From assembly GCA_963556145.1 (NCBI GenBank), contig OY744467.1:6014001-6078000 (forward strand): DNA of 64,000 nucleotides. The letters run 5' to 3'. The stretch comes from Hygrocybe punicea (lineage: Eukaryota; Basidiomycota; Agaricomycetes; Agaricales; Hygrophoraceae). The translations under genes were made by a program, and so were the position numbers. Shown here piece by piece: positions 1 to 11,226 of this stretch; position 1 is the first letter of the stretch, and every line of letters begins with the position of its first letter. The notes beneath the pieces were generated by a model. That model did not search any database and was not told where the DNA came from. It saw only the letters and a program-made list of their open reading frames with translations.

Positions 1-1471
1 GTGTCAGCTTTGCATGAAGATGCCGTCAAAGATGTCATCACCTTGGAAAGGGCCAACCAATTTTGGGCGTACTTTATTTCCAGAGATGCCTCGTCGATTA
101 CACAGGACGTTGATCTTTCGCAAATCTCTGGTCTCCGATTCATCCCAGCTCATAACGAACGACATCGCTATTTTGCTTCATTCGCCAACGCGCTTCCCTC
201 CGTGGTGTCGCCGAATCAAGTGGTACTTCGAAACGAACTGCCTATTGTTTGGACGCAGAGGGCGCCGTTTGCAGAAGAGCCATCCCGATTCTTAATGGCC
301 ATTATGCCCTTGTTGGGAGTCCCTACTGCTCCAGAAGTGGTGCGCTGATACCTAATTTTGTCACAATAATGTTGATATCTGACACGTATCTTTCAGGTAT
401 CACATTTGGGTGTACTTGCAAACCAAATTGCCCCAGAACATCCTTTTGATCTGCATCTACTTGCCGACATCAAAGCGACTTATGAGTGGTTGAGTAATCA
501 CCTTGACAAAGCCAAACCAGAATTACAAAAACAATGTCACCAACCTATCTGGTTGAATGTTGAAGATCCTGAAGATACGAACGAACCCTGGATATGGCGG
601 TGCGCCGATCAGCTGGTTTTTGATATGACCTTCGACGGGGAGAGCGGACGATACGATGTAAAGCCTTTCTTATCCAATTTTGAGCCCCTCCTATTGGCCG
701 CCGGCGCTAAGGCATTTGTCCACGCACAAATCACTGAGTCTGCCCCTTCCACTGACCTCTCTCACCTTGACCGCCTACGTCAGGGCTGGAATCGGTTGAG
801 GGAAACCCAGCACTTCTTTGATATACAGTTCAACGTTGGAGGCGAGACTATTATGGCGCACAAGGGAATGTTGGCGGCTGTGATCGATCACTTCATGACC
901 GCCCTTACTGGCGATTTTCTAGAGAAGAGTATGACGCAACCAAATGGAATTTGCCAAGTCTATCCACTTCCAGGGGTAGAGTCTGCTTTTGCTATGTGTT
1001 CCATCGTCGGTACGTCAACATGCATGTTAGTAGTCTTGGATTTCAAGCTCATTGCTTTCAGACTACGTCTACACTGGGTCATTCTCAGCTCCGGCTTGCA
1101 GCACGATAGAAGGTAAGTGTTTCTAACAATCTTTTTTTTGCAAGGAATGACCAATGTCATTTGAACGGAATCACAGAAGCAGGGTCAGTGCTGATTGGGC
1201 TTCTTGATCTCCTTGAGCTTGCGAATAGATGGGAGATCCCAGAGTTGCTATTTCAAGTCGAAAGCATGATCGTGAACCTCAAGTTGATCCGCAGGGAGAC
1301 GTGGAACACGAGTGAGTGCCAGATTTTGATTCTTCCATTCTAAAACGTTGGTGTTTATTGGTTTACTTAGTACATGAAAGTGCTTCCGCATCTCAAGCTA
1401 CCAGGCTAGTTGAGGCATGCCGTCAGAACAAGGCTGAAAATGCTTGGGCTAGTGTAGGCGGAGATAACTAA
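1..1471 (+). CDS. Sacsin-like/BTB protein, 3' part (5' end outside window)
   Basis: The reading frame is open from base 1, so the gene starts upstream. I resolve five exons: 1-339, 397-1009, 1062-1112, 1183-1311 and 1371-1471. All junctions are GT-AG with consistent phase, giving the last 410 residues and a TAA stop. Residues about 113-250 (motifs LGVLANQIAPEHPFDLHLL, QPIWLNVEDPED, LLAAGAKAF) resemble the C-terminal part of basidiomycete proteins that carry a sacsin N-terminal HSP90-like ATPase module. Residues about 256-370 are a BTB/POZ fold (FNVGGETIMAHKG, then DYVYTGSF and a BACK-like helix ELANRWEIPELLF). The inferred role is a protein-quality-control or ubiquitin-ligase adaptor; the ATPase part is not visible here. 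The domain family is fairly sure, the function is inference. Confidence 0.75.
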
Positions 1472-1995
1472 TTGATTCTGCATTTTGATTATTTGTTCAA
1501 TGATCAGTAAAACAGTTTTTCAGACCACTTCGCTTCTTTGTCCATGTTCCTTAGACATCTCCAGGCTTCCAGTGGATTTATCATCACTCTCGCAGCAGTC
1601 AAATGCCTACGAGGTGACGACTATACTGTAGTACACAAAAATGCAACGAAAGAAAAAACCCAATGAGAAGTGTACTGTCACATCATTATTCTGCATGTGG
1701 TATGGCAAAGACATGGTATTGCCTCTCGTCAGGTCAGCTAGTATCGCCTCATCGGGCATGAGCAGATTATTGAGTGCCTGTCCCCAGCCCCAGGCTGAGG
1801 CATCCAAGGAGGCTCTGAGTGCCTCCTGTTCATCGGGGAGTGATATCCAAAGCCAAAGCTAAATTAACGCCTGGAGGATTCAGCGTTTGACTTCTCAGGT
1901 GGATGATATGACAAAACGATCTGCTCAAGTTTAGAATAGATGAGACCCAGGACGGGATCACACGGAGGGGTTCGATGCCATCTGCCAGAAGGAGA
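1472..1995. other. Intergenic, no supported gene
   Basis: Short overlapping open frames on both strands around 1607-1862 have no recognisable domain and no convincing splice structure. I see no promoter or RNA gene here. Confidence 0.5.
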
Positions 1996-2343
1996 TAAGA
2001 TAGGCCTCATTCAAATACGACTAATGTCATGTGATGAAAATTGTCACGCTTGGCAGGTAAAACACAGTTTAACTCACCAAATGCCTATCTCCTCCATCCA
2101 CATTTCAAAAATAAAATTTATGGCTCCTGGGAACTACACATAATTGTATCCCAAACAACTCCCAGGAAGCAGAATTTTTATTTTTGACCTGTGTAATGAG
2201 GAGATGCAAAAGCAAGTTTGATCTATGCCTACAAACAAGGCTATATTTTCAATCAAAATGTCACATTTGTTTCGAAATGGCTGAGGGCACATGATTTGTC
2301 ACGAAATGTCACATATGGTCGTATATGAATGAGGCCTATCTTA
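1996..2343. mobile_element. Foldback MITE with TAGGCCTCATTCA termini
   Basis: The two ends are inverted copies over about 25 bases: TAAGATAGGCCTCATTCA on the left, and its complement with one or two changes at 2316-2343. A second inverted pair lies inside (left at about 2105-2131, right at about 2158-2190), so most of the 350 bp can fold back on itself. There is no coding capacity. The sequence just outside both ends is also weakly palindromic (CTGCCAGAAGG against CCTTCTGCCG), so I cannot fix the target duplication. Confidence 0.6.
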
Positions 2344-2471
2344 CCCATTTGATGACCTTCTGCCGTTGAACCTCTCCCAGCGCTGTGAGGATGGCGGCGA
2401 ACAACACCTGACAACCAAGGCGGTTGCTGGGATCATCATCGTGGTTATAACTTGAATGTACCCGTTTCCCG

Positions 2472-2480
2472 TATATAAAT
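2472..2480 (+). promoter_or_regulatory. TATA-box-like sequence
   Basis: TATATAAAT lies 36 bp before the ATG of a weak open frame at 2516 and about 530 bp before the BTB gene ATG at 3008. It may drive either. Inference from sequence alone. Confidence 0.35.
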
Positions 2481-2515
2481 AAAATCCATTTCAAGTTCTT
2501 CAAGCTACAGGGCAG

Positions 2516-2953
2516 ATGGTTGCTTATTGTCGCACCAAGCTGTCAACGACGAACTTAACGTCGCCCACCTCATGCGCTCACGGTCTCGACCACCGCAATA
2601 CGCTTCCAACCAGAAAACCTATACAGAGCCCATCTCATCAATGTAACTCACACAACCAAGTAGAATTTTGCCTACAAGCGCCGAGACCTGCCACGATCCT
2701 TTTACCAACCAATGAACCAGGGGCACTCGCTCGAGATTGCCTCAGCGCATACAACCCCACAGCCGCCAACGCCACTGACCCAATTACCCTACAGGCTAGA
2801 CACTGTTGGTGTGCGGGTCGAGTATTCATTGTAAAAGGTCGGAATTTGCCGACTATTCTTGATTCTTGCTTTTGTCTTCTTCCACATGCTATTGTGTTTT
2901 ATTATTACTTGGCTTCGTTTCGTTGGCCAAAGCAGCTTTGGCCAACGAAATGA
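2516..2953 (+). CDS. Possible small hypothetical protein (145 aa) or BTB gene leader
   Basis: An ATG-initiated frame closely follows a TATA-like box, but its last 20 codons run through the long hairpin at 2899-2969, and no domain, signal peptide or repeat is visible. It may be a real small gene, or simply open sequence in the 5' leader of the BTB gene that starts 55 bp downstream. Confidence 0.2.
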   Translation: MVAYCRTKLSTTNLTSPTSCAHGLDHRNTLPTRKPIQSPSHQCNSHNQVEFCLQAPRPATILLPTNEPGALARDCLSAYNPTAANATDPITLQARHCWCAGRVFIVKGRNLPTILDSCFCLLPHAIVFYYYLASFRWPKQLWPTK

Positions 2954-2969
2954 AGCCAAGTAATAATAA
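2899..2969. repeat. 35-bp inverted repeat (hairpin) upstream of BTB gene
   Basis: Arms 2899-2933 and 2935-2969 pair over 35 bp with one mismatch (TTATTATTACTTGGCTTCG against its complement) and almost no loop. It ends 38 bp before the BTB start codon. It could be a tiny MITE or a structured leader; no target duplication is obvious. Confidence 0.7.
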
Positions 2970-3007
2970 CCCCAGAACCACTCCATTGTTATTCACCCCC
3001 CACACCA

Positions 3008-4278
3008 ATGACCAGATCTAAGACGCGAGGCGTCAAGCGCACTTGTCCCGAGGATGAGAAGGAACAATCTCCCAATCCTACCAAACGTATCCGCGCGAGC
3101 AACCCACCTAAGAATACACCAGACGAAGAATCAACTAATACGGGTGGCACTGGCATGAAAACACCGATAACCACCAAGCTAGAAACCCCACCACCACCGC
3201 CCTACGAACATGATTCGAGATACTACATCGAGGACGGCGACTTCATTCTCCGAGTAGACCGCACCCTCTTCCGCGTGCATTGCGAAAAACTGAAAGTCGT
3301 GGGAGGGCTATTCGAGTTTATGTTCTCCCTTCCTCAGCCGCAGGCTACCTACGAGGACGGACCTCACCGCATCCATGGCGTCCCCTTCTGCGATATTTTC
3401 CTCGTGTCCGCCATCGATATGCGGTTTGTTTTAGGATTCATTTATGGGGACTTGTGAGTTAATTCTATATCTTGACTTTGGCGATTGTGTTGATGATCCT
3501 GGTGGCCGGTAGGCAACCCGTCGTCAGCCGCCGAGGGCTGATAATGTATCACTGGGACGCTATAGCGGCATTGGTCCGGGTTGGAATGAAGCTCGATAGC
3601 CCACTCCTCCGCAACATCGCCCACGAGTACCTCGCGGCACTGTTTCCTAGCGACATTGCCGATTTCGCAACTAATACCCGGATAGTGACCGCGCGGCCTG
3701 AGCAAAAGCACCGCATAGTAGAGATAGAAGTTATCAATCTCGCCAGACAGTTTGAAATCCCGAGCATATTGCCCTTGGCGTACTACTATGCGGCGCAACT
3801 CCCAATCAAGGATCTCCTGACTGGGTTTACATGGAATGACGGAGTTCACGAGACGTTGGGACGTTTGGACCTGGAACGAGTTCTATGCGGGCGGGAGCGG
3901 CTGATGCGCTCGCGGCGGCACACCGTTTTCCGTTACCTCAACAACTTCACTGTGACGGGGAAGGCCACGCGGCCATCCCGCCGTTGCAAAGCCCGGCCGA
4001 TGCTTCGAGGCGACACCTGCTTCTTCTTCCTGTTGCGCCTGCAGATCGATTTGAACACGTCTGGGTTCCACGAGATGGATACAAAGGGGCTGGAAGTGCT
4101 CCCTCGCTCGTCGCTAGAGCTGATTCGGCCACATCTGTGCGAGTCGTGTTGGGGAGTGTTTGAGAAAGAGATGTATGCGGGGAGGACGGAGAGTTGGAAG
4201 AGGCTGCCTCGGTATTTTGATCTGGAGAGTTGGGAGGAGGTGATGGAACAACAGGCAAAGGCAAATGAAACTTGTTAA
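3008..4278 (+). CDS. BTB/POZ domain protein, two exons, 403 aa
   Basis: Exon 1 is 3008-3453 and exon 2 is 3513-4278; the 59-bp intron (GTGAGT...GGTAG) keeps frame and gives 404 codons including TAA. The N-terminal 60 residues are Lys/Pro-rich and unstructured. A BTB core begins near residue 73 with the typical basidiomycete opening (YYIEDGDFILRVDRTLFRVH, then a hydrophobic FEFMFSLPQ helix) and the conserved DMRFVLGFIYGDL strand-helix before the intron. The remaining 250 residues contain helical segments (ALVRVGMKLDSPLLRNIAHEYLAALF) and an HLCESC cysteine pair near the C terminus. These lineage-expanded fungal BTB proteins are presumed adaptors; no specific function can be assigned. Start chosen as the first ATG after the hairpin. 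Confidence 0.8.
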
Positions 4279-4805
4279 ACTCCATTTATTATTATTACTG
4301 CCTAAGTATAACTACGGCCTTTGTACTCTATTTGTTCTCAGTGTGTATTGACATTTGGCACATCAGGACTTTCCACATTTAGTCGGGATCTAAAGTGATT
4401 TCTAAAGTTAGCACCAAAATATAATCTTTAGATTTACATTTAGGCCTAGCCTAAATATTGAATTTAAGTCACAAATAAATGTATATTTAAATTATTTATT
4501 TATTTTCATCTTTAGGTTATTCTTGCAATCAAAATAATTATCAGATCTATATTGTAAGGGGAAAGTATAATTTAGTTCCAAGTTTACTCAAATTTCTAGT
4601 CCAAATTTAGGCATCACCTAAAGGCAGGCCAAAATTAAAACTTTCGGTAGCGTTAAAATAATAAATTTAATAATTATCAAAATGTAAGATTTTCGGCAGC
4701 TATTTAAATTCAAAGTTGTTGTTAGATCTAAAGCTATTGCCCGCGCCATTGCCCGCTTGTTGCCCGCCCGTCGCCCACCCATTGCCCACCCATCTCCCAA
4801 TCTTA

Positions 4806-4857
4806 CCTCACGAGCCCAGCTCCAACGTCAATTGACATGGTGGTGGGGTTCGTGAGG
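4806..4857. repeat. 52-bp palindromic module (copy 1)
   Basis: CCTCACGAG-N13-TCAATTGA-N13-TTCGTGAGG, exactly symmetric about 4831.5. The same architecture recurs at 21172, 21274, 21445, 23788, 24155, 41585 and 62659 in other elements; see findings. Confidence 0.75.
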
Positions 4858-5860
4858 TGATGACAGAGGTAGGGGGAGAGGCAGGTGGGGGAGATGGCGG
4901 GGGCGACAAGGGTGTACGGGGGCACGACAGAATGAGAGAATGAGAACGGGGAGATGGCGGGGGCACGATAGGATGGGAGGGTGACGAGCGTGGGTGATGA
5001 GGGTGTGGGAGATGGCGCGGGCACGATAGGATGGAAGGGCGACGAGGGTGTAGGTGATGAGGTGTGGGAGATGGCGTGGGCATGGCACGATGGGATGGGA
5101 GGAGATGGCGTGGGGGACGAGGGAGTGGGAGAGGAGATGGCGTGGGCATGGGCGACAAGGGTGTGGCGTGGGCGACGAGGTGTGGATGACGAGGGTGTGG
5201 GAGATGGCGTGGGGTGTGGGCAAGGGAGGTGATGGCGGAGGTGGCTTGGCGGGAGATGGCATTGGCGATGAGGGTGAGGGAGATGGCGTGGACATGGGTG
5301 AGGGAGATGGCGGGGGCACGATGGGAGGGTGACGAGAGGGTGTGGGAGATTGCATGGTGATGGGATGGGATGGTGGGGAGATGGCGTGGGTGTGGACGAG
5401 GGAGATGGTGCGGGCATGGCCATGGGGGATCCAATTTTGGATGGGTTAGATGTGGGCGACGAGAGCGTGGGCGACGAGAGTGTGGCGATGAGAGCGTGGG
5501 CGATGAGAGCGTGGGCGATGAGAGCGAGGCGACGAGAGCGTGGCGATGAGAGCGTCGCGTGTGCGACGAGGGTGCGGCGTGGGCGACAAGGGTGTGGGAG
5601 ATGGCGAGTGTGAGGAGAGATGGCAACGACGACGAGGGAGATGGGAGATGGCGTGGGTGTGGACGAGGGAGATGATGGGGAGGGCGGAGGTGTGGGCAAC
5701 GGCTTGGCAGGAAATCGAGGGTGGGAAATGGTGGCGAGGGCGAGGGAGATGGCGTGGGGTGTGGGAGATCGTCATACTTGGGCAGGGGAGATGCCGGGGA
5801 TGGGATGAGCGGGAGCGGGAGAGATGGCGAGATGGCGTCACGGTGGATGTGAGGTCGAAA
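4858..5860. repeat. G-rich degenerate tandem repeat
   Basis: Irregular repeats of GGGCGACGAGGGTGTGGGAG and GATGGCGTGGGCA type fill the centre of the foldback element. Long open frames on both strands here are translations of the repeat (Gly/Val/Asp or Pro/Ser/His), not genes. Confidence 0.8.
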
Positions 5861-6046
5861 AAAAAAAATTGATTGGTTTTGTCGACGTCGGAGCTGGGTT
5901 CAGGTCATGATTGGGAGGTGGGCGACGGGTGGGCGATGGGTGGGCGATGGGTGGACGACGGGTGGGCGATTGCGCGGGCAATAGCTTTAGTTCTGATTGA
6001 AATTTGGAATGTTGATAACCGCCGAATTTTTTTTTTTTGATCACTA

Positions 6047-6476
6047 TTATTGTCTATTTCAGGCAAGTTGGCGGAGCCTAAAAAAACTCCGAAATAAATC
6101 GCAAACGGAAATTTGAGATATCTCGCCGAATATTCAATGGAATAGAAATGCAATGACATTTTTTTCAATCCGAGACCAGACGGTGCCTGTCTGTCACTGA
6201 CCGAGGTTCAGAAAGTCATGTTCTCAATGAATCTCAAATTTTGGATTTCGGCAGCCACAGTACCATCAATCATGGTAAAAAGTCACTTTGGGAAGGTATA
6301 CCACATTTTTAAGGCCTCGGTATACAATAGATTCATAATATCAATTTTTGCAAACATTTTGGTACTGCTCCGATGACAATCCATTATGTCTTCAGCGAGT
6401 TACAAGTTTTTTCCGGTGGATTTGCTTTTTTAGACATTTTTTTAGGCTCCGCCAACTTGCTTGAAATAGACAATAA
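6047..6476. mobile_element. 430-bp MITE nested in the foldback element
   Basis: Terminal inverted repeats of about 38 bp start ATTGTCTATTTCA(G/A)GCAAG and GTTGGCGGAGCCTAAAAAAA on the left, with the complement at 6432-6476. Sequence on either side continues the right arm of the 4364-6780 foldback, so this is a later insertion. No coding capacity; flanking TTAT/ATAA may hold a short target duplication. Confidence 0.7.
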
Positions 6477-6780
6477 ATCCATTATTTTAGTCACACTGAA
6501 AGTTTAAATTTTGGCCTGCCTTTGGATGATACCTAAATTTAGACTAGCAAATTTGAGTAAACTTGTAGCGAAATTCTGTTTTCCTTCCACAATTTAGAAC
6601 AGGTCATCATTTTAATTGTAAAACTAGTCTAAAGATGAAACTAAATAAATACTTTAGATGTACATTTATTTGTGACTTAAATTCAATATTTAGGCTAGGC
6701 CTAAATGTAAATCTAAAAATTATATTTTTCCGCTCACTTTAGAAACCACTTTAGACCCCAACTAAATGTTGGAACTCCTG

Positions 6781-7087
6781 AGGTGTGGGGGGTATATGGA
6801 TTGTTAGCCGGACCGGAGTCCCGGACCATTGCTGTAATGGACTTGTTGCAAGTTAATATTTTACTGTTACGTGTTCAATGGCTCCTTTGAACACTACCAG
6901 TCCTTGAATGCCCTAATAGAATTGATTCTGTACTGATTTCCACTGCTAAAAAGTGTTCTAATTCCTTCAGTGCATCATATGAACCTATCTGGATATTGAT
7001 TTTTATTTAGAACCACCAATAAAATTAGAAACCGATTATTCACAAAGCAGAGAGAAATCTGATCATTCCTTTGAACTCTCATGTTTT
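6781..7087. other. AT-rich spacer, no gene
   Basis: No coding signal. A 19-bp stretch at 6870-6888 (CAATGGCTCCTTTGAACAC) occurs inverted at 17831-17849 on the other side of the copia element, suggesting an older element around it. Confidence 0.45.
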
Positions 7088-7302
7088 TGACAAAGGTTGC
7101 GAGCTGAGGTGGGAATGATCAGGGAGGACTGGCAGGGCTTAGAGGCGAGGTGAAGACATCTGGTGTTCATGCAAGGTAAGAAATGAGTGTGAACACCTGC
7201 AGTGTGAATGAAATACATATATACTATGAGCAGGGACAGGAGAATCAAATGAAATTGATAGGGGGTGCACTGCTCATTGATATGAGTTGCCTCCTTTTGT
7301 CA
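7088..7302 (-). repeat. Copia 3' LTR
   Basis: Direct copy of 17373-17681 with about 94 bp less (lacking the segment around 17478-17570). Begins TGA and ends TCA on the coding strand; purine tract adjacent at 7303-7311. Confidence 0.8.
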
Positions 7303-10300
7303 CTCCCACTCAATGAAATATCAACACTCTCCCACTCTGGGGGCATCCTAGAACTTCTCAAAGGTTTCACACGGCAATTGCTTGGTGAAAATGTCAGTGA
7401 GCATGTCTTTTGTTGAGCAGAACTGGAAGTTGATCTACATTCTTGGATGAAATGATGATGGATATCATCAACAATGTGTTTGGCATGGGAATTGGGAAAC
7501 CGGATTCCAGGAAAGGGCAATACATCCTTTGTTATTGTCGTGGATGATTGTTGTGCATGTTTGAGGGAAACCAATATCCCACAGTAAAGACTGGAGCCAG
7601 ATGGCTTCTTTAGTTGCATTCGATGCTGCCATATACTCAGCCTTAGTTGTTGACAGGGAAACAGTTGGTTGTTTCTTGGAATACCAAGATACGGAACCTC
7701 TGGCAATGTCAAAAATGAATCTGCCAATGGAATGCCTTGAATCCAGGTCTTGCGCCAAATCCAAATCAGATCATCTGATAAGATCAACTCCACCATTTTT
7801 GCCTCCTAGGGTGAGGCCGTAGTGAACTGTTCCAAGGCTGGAGGTAGCATAAGATATGCTTTAGTGCCTCTAAGTGTGGTTTTCCAGGGTTGGAACTGAA
7901 TTGTGTGCAGGTTCCAACTGCATATTGGATGTTGGGTCAGGTTTGTGTGGCATAGAGTACTCCCCACAGGCACTCAGCATAGTTCAGTCCCTTTGTGTAT
8001 TCAGTGTAAGCTACCTTTTCAGCAGGGGTACTGGGGGATTGTGCAGTGGACAACCTATCTTTGGTAGCAAGTGGGGTCGACACTGGTGAACAGTCCTGCA
8101 TGCCATGTTGTGCTAAGATGTCCCTGATGGATGCAGTTTGGTTTAATGTGATTGTCTGGGCCTTCCAATCATATTCAACTTGAATCCCCAGGATATGTCG
8201 AAGTTCACCAAGGTCTGTGATATAAAATATCTTGCCTAGGTCATCCTTGAACTTTGATATCCTTGCAATCACCATGCTTGCCACTGCCATATCATCGACA
8301 TAAACTAAGACCAGCATAATTACCTTCCCATTCTCCTGGAGTATGTATAGGCAGTTGTCTGCTAAGCTCTTCTCAAATCCAAGCTTCCACATTGCTTCAT
8401 CGAGTTTGAGTTTCCATTGCCAACCTGCCTGTTTGAGTCCATATATGTTATGTTTTTCAACTCCGCAACTCCGATTCCAACTCCGTTACCCATCATGACG
8501 ATTCTGCTTTATCACACCTTCCTTTTTCGTTTCCTTTTACCTGTTGTCTTCTTTTGGACATCATTGTTTATTCTTGTCCTTGTTCTCTTTTCTTCCTTTC
8601 TTCTAGAACAATCCAGACTGACCATGGACACATCCCCACGTTACCTTGCTGTACCCGAATGGTCTCCTTGCCAATGGACATCATTGCTATTGTCTTTTCA
8701 CTCACCCTGACATATTATTGACTTCATCCCACGACAAACCGATTCACAATGGCTGTACTCCCGACACAGCTAATTACCATAATCATAATTGGCAGCATCG
8801 CCATCACCTTCCTTATCGGTTTCTACTTTGTTATGATCTATCTTTGGCATCGGCACCGAAACCCTTCTGCCATTGATACTTCTGACCTCCACCTTGACAA
8901 TATATCGACACATAATTGACAATTGCCATTCTCGGATATTTGGTTTCCATATTCATACCCTGTGCCTACCATTATCCTCCCTGATGATCCAATGACATTC
9001 CTCACCTGCATGCAAACTCTGAACAATCCCCGATCACAAGACATTTCACTGTTCTCTCTAATCCGACCATTGCTGAAGCACATTCTTTTGGACTTCGACC
9101 ACAGACCATACGACTTCCCAAACAGTGAACCAACCCCTATCACATATTGTTCACACGACATCGCTTCATTGCAGTACCCAACGACTTGTTCCCACAGCTT
9201 GTCACCTGTGCCATGACTCGAAACCTGGACTCACATTCATTTATCCTTTTCCATCCATAACCTTGATACCTCCCACACTCGTTTACAACAATACCCTTTC
9301 TTGGACAATTACCGACATCAGGTGGACTGCATTGTTCCACACACAGGACAAGACATCACCCCTCGATACATCATCGACACACACATCGTCATCCAGTATA
9401 GCTGATGCTGTTCGCATGTCTGACCTCGACTAGCCCACTGTCTTAGTTGGTTTTTCCTCTATACATTCCTTTATTTTCTTTCATACCAACCTTGCCGCTA
9501 TATCCACACTACCTCAAGACACTCCCTTCACCAATCCCACACTGGACAATACCCCTCTTTGACCCAACTGTGCAATGCACTTGCCAGACTGCGCACTTGC
9601 CTGTTACAGCAAGTACAGACCCCAAATGGCAATTCTGCATGTCACATGATCCAATGACAAATCATCCGAGTCATCCGGACCTCTTCCATCCTCAATGACA
9701 CCCAGGCCTCCAGTTGGATTGCGAGAACATTGACATGAGGACGCCTCATGTACACCTCATGGTGAACATATGGTGTAGTTGGATATGTTGTAGCTTCATG
9801 GTTGCATTTTCTATTTACCTCCCCTCAAGACCAGTCACTATATATACTGTTCTTGTTGTTGGTTCGGACTTTTTCTTCTTTCTTTTCCTTATGTTTAGTC
9901 TGGTTCTTGGGGCAGACTCATCTTGTTTTGGGTAACCCCAAGGCTCGCAATGACATTAGACCTTGACCCCCCCCTCTTAGCAGTGTTGTCTTAGTTGTAA
10001 GCAACAATGAAAACTGCTCTTCTCTCCTCTGGAAACCGCCTCCCAGTTAAGTTGATTGTTAAGTTGATTGTTGCCGGAGCCCGCTGCAGAAGCCATCCGT
10101 AACAATATAATGCCCTCAGTAACTTCCAGAACCACCCCTCCTGCCTTTGACGTTAACACCTTCTGGTACCTCCATGTAGATCTCTTTATCCAGGTCACCA
10201 CGTAGGTAAGCTCCTGCTATATCAATTTGGTGTAGTTCCCAGTCTTCTCAGGTAACCATGGCTAGTAGAGTGTGTAAAGTGACAAATCTCACAATGGAGG

Positions 10301-10472
10301 AGAAAGTGAGGTCAAAGTCCTGGCCTGGGATTTGTGAGTAACCTTTTGCAACTATCTGCGCCTTGTGTTTGACAATGTTCCCATTGCTGTCATGCTTTTC
10401 CCTGAATATGATCTTGCTTCCAACAGCTGTGCAGCCTTCCAGAACCTTTGGAACCCATTCAAATGTTTTCAT
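7303..10472 (-). pseudogene. Copia reverse transcriptase/RNase H, split by solo LTR
   Basis: The reverse transcriptase begins at about 10472 (minus strand) with KHKAQIVAKGYSQIPGQDFD and is cut at 10105 by a solo LTR. It resumes at 8445 with the catalytic motif LVLVYVDDMAVAS and ELRHILGIQVEYD, then an RNase H region with many stops down to the 3' LTR. Inactive. Confidence 0.85.
8446..10104. mobile_element. Solo LTR, copy X1
   Basis: A 1659-bp block with TGTTA...TAACA ends, flanked by the 5-bp duplication ATATA (8441-8445 and 10105-10109). It matches 14050-15836 in inverted orientation over most of its length. No gag/pol is inside, so it is a solo LTR or very short LTR-derived element. Long frames in it have no domain and mirror those in the other copy. 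Confidence 0.8.
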
Positions 10473-11226
10473 GGCTTTAACTGCTTGAGCTCAACTTGGA
10501 TTGCCTTCTCCCACTTGCTTTGAGTAGTTGCATCAAGGTGGGTGGGTCCCTAGCAAAAGCGGCAAAGGCATGATGCTGAATGACATTTGAGTCGCTGGTA
10601 GCCTTGTCAATGTTGTCTTCAGTAGCAGCAATACCAAACCTCGTAGGGGCAGTATGTGTATATCCAGAACCTATATGTGGGGGCAGACTTGCCCACTTTG
10701 AAGTTTTGGGTGCACTCGGCTGCAGAGTAGGTATGGGTATGGTCAGTGGGGCCTCAGGTGCAGCTAGGCCAGTTGGAATTGGTTCTGGGACTCCCACTGG
10801 TTCATGAGCATCTGTCTTCTGTGGTGAGTCAATATCCAAATCACATAATGCCATCTTGGGAGTGCCAATCCCCTCAATCACTGCTAACTCAGTAAGGCAT
10901 TCGTCCTTGAGGAATCGCACATCACACGAAGTGATTAACTTCTTGGTGGTGACATCTTTGAGGTGATAACCCTTTGTCTTGTCAGCCCACCAACCCAGCA
11001 ACCGACATTTAACAGCAGTTGGCTCTAACTTGCCACTGTGGATCTTCTTTGGGATGTTGGCATAGGTGAGGGATCCAAAGATGTGAATATGCGATATATC
11101 AGGCTTCCTCCCAGTCCAAGTTTTGTGAGGGACCAACCCAGGCAAAGCAGAGGTGGGTGAGAGGCTTCAAATGTAGACAGCATACAAGAACACCTCCCCC
11201 CAGTAGCATATATCCATACCAGCAGA

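Larger units (their letters stand above)
4364..6780. mobile_element. 2.4 kb foldback DNA element with satellite core
   Basis: Both ends read inward as CAGGA(C/G)TT then ACATTTAGT(C/T)GG. The inverted similarity continues for about 270 bp on each side (GGCCTAGCCTAAATATTGAA at about 4445 matches the complement at about 6688), and again nearer the middle (AGCTATTGCCCGCG at 4730 against its complement near 5980). The core (4800-5860) is a degenerate G-rich tandem repeat without real coding capacity. The right arm is interrupted by a younger MITE at 6047-6476. I cannot find a clean target duplication, so the superfamily is unassigned; CAG-type ends leave hAT possible. Confidence 0.7.

Noticed and set aside
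1607..1862. Overlapping 66-aa and 73-aa frames on opposite strands
   Set aside because: The minus-strand frame looks somewhat protein-like (ASAWGWGQALNNLLMPDEA) but has no extension, splice sites or family I can name.
4803..5699. Long overlapping open frames (up to 298 aa) on the minus strand
   Set aside because: Translations of the G-rich tandem repeat in the foldback element; open in several frames at once, as expected for short-period repeats.
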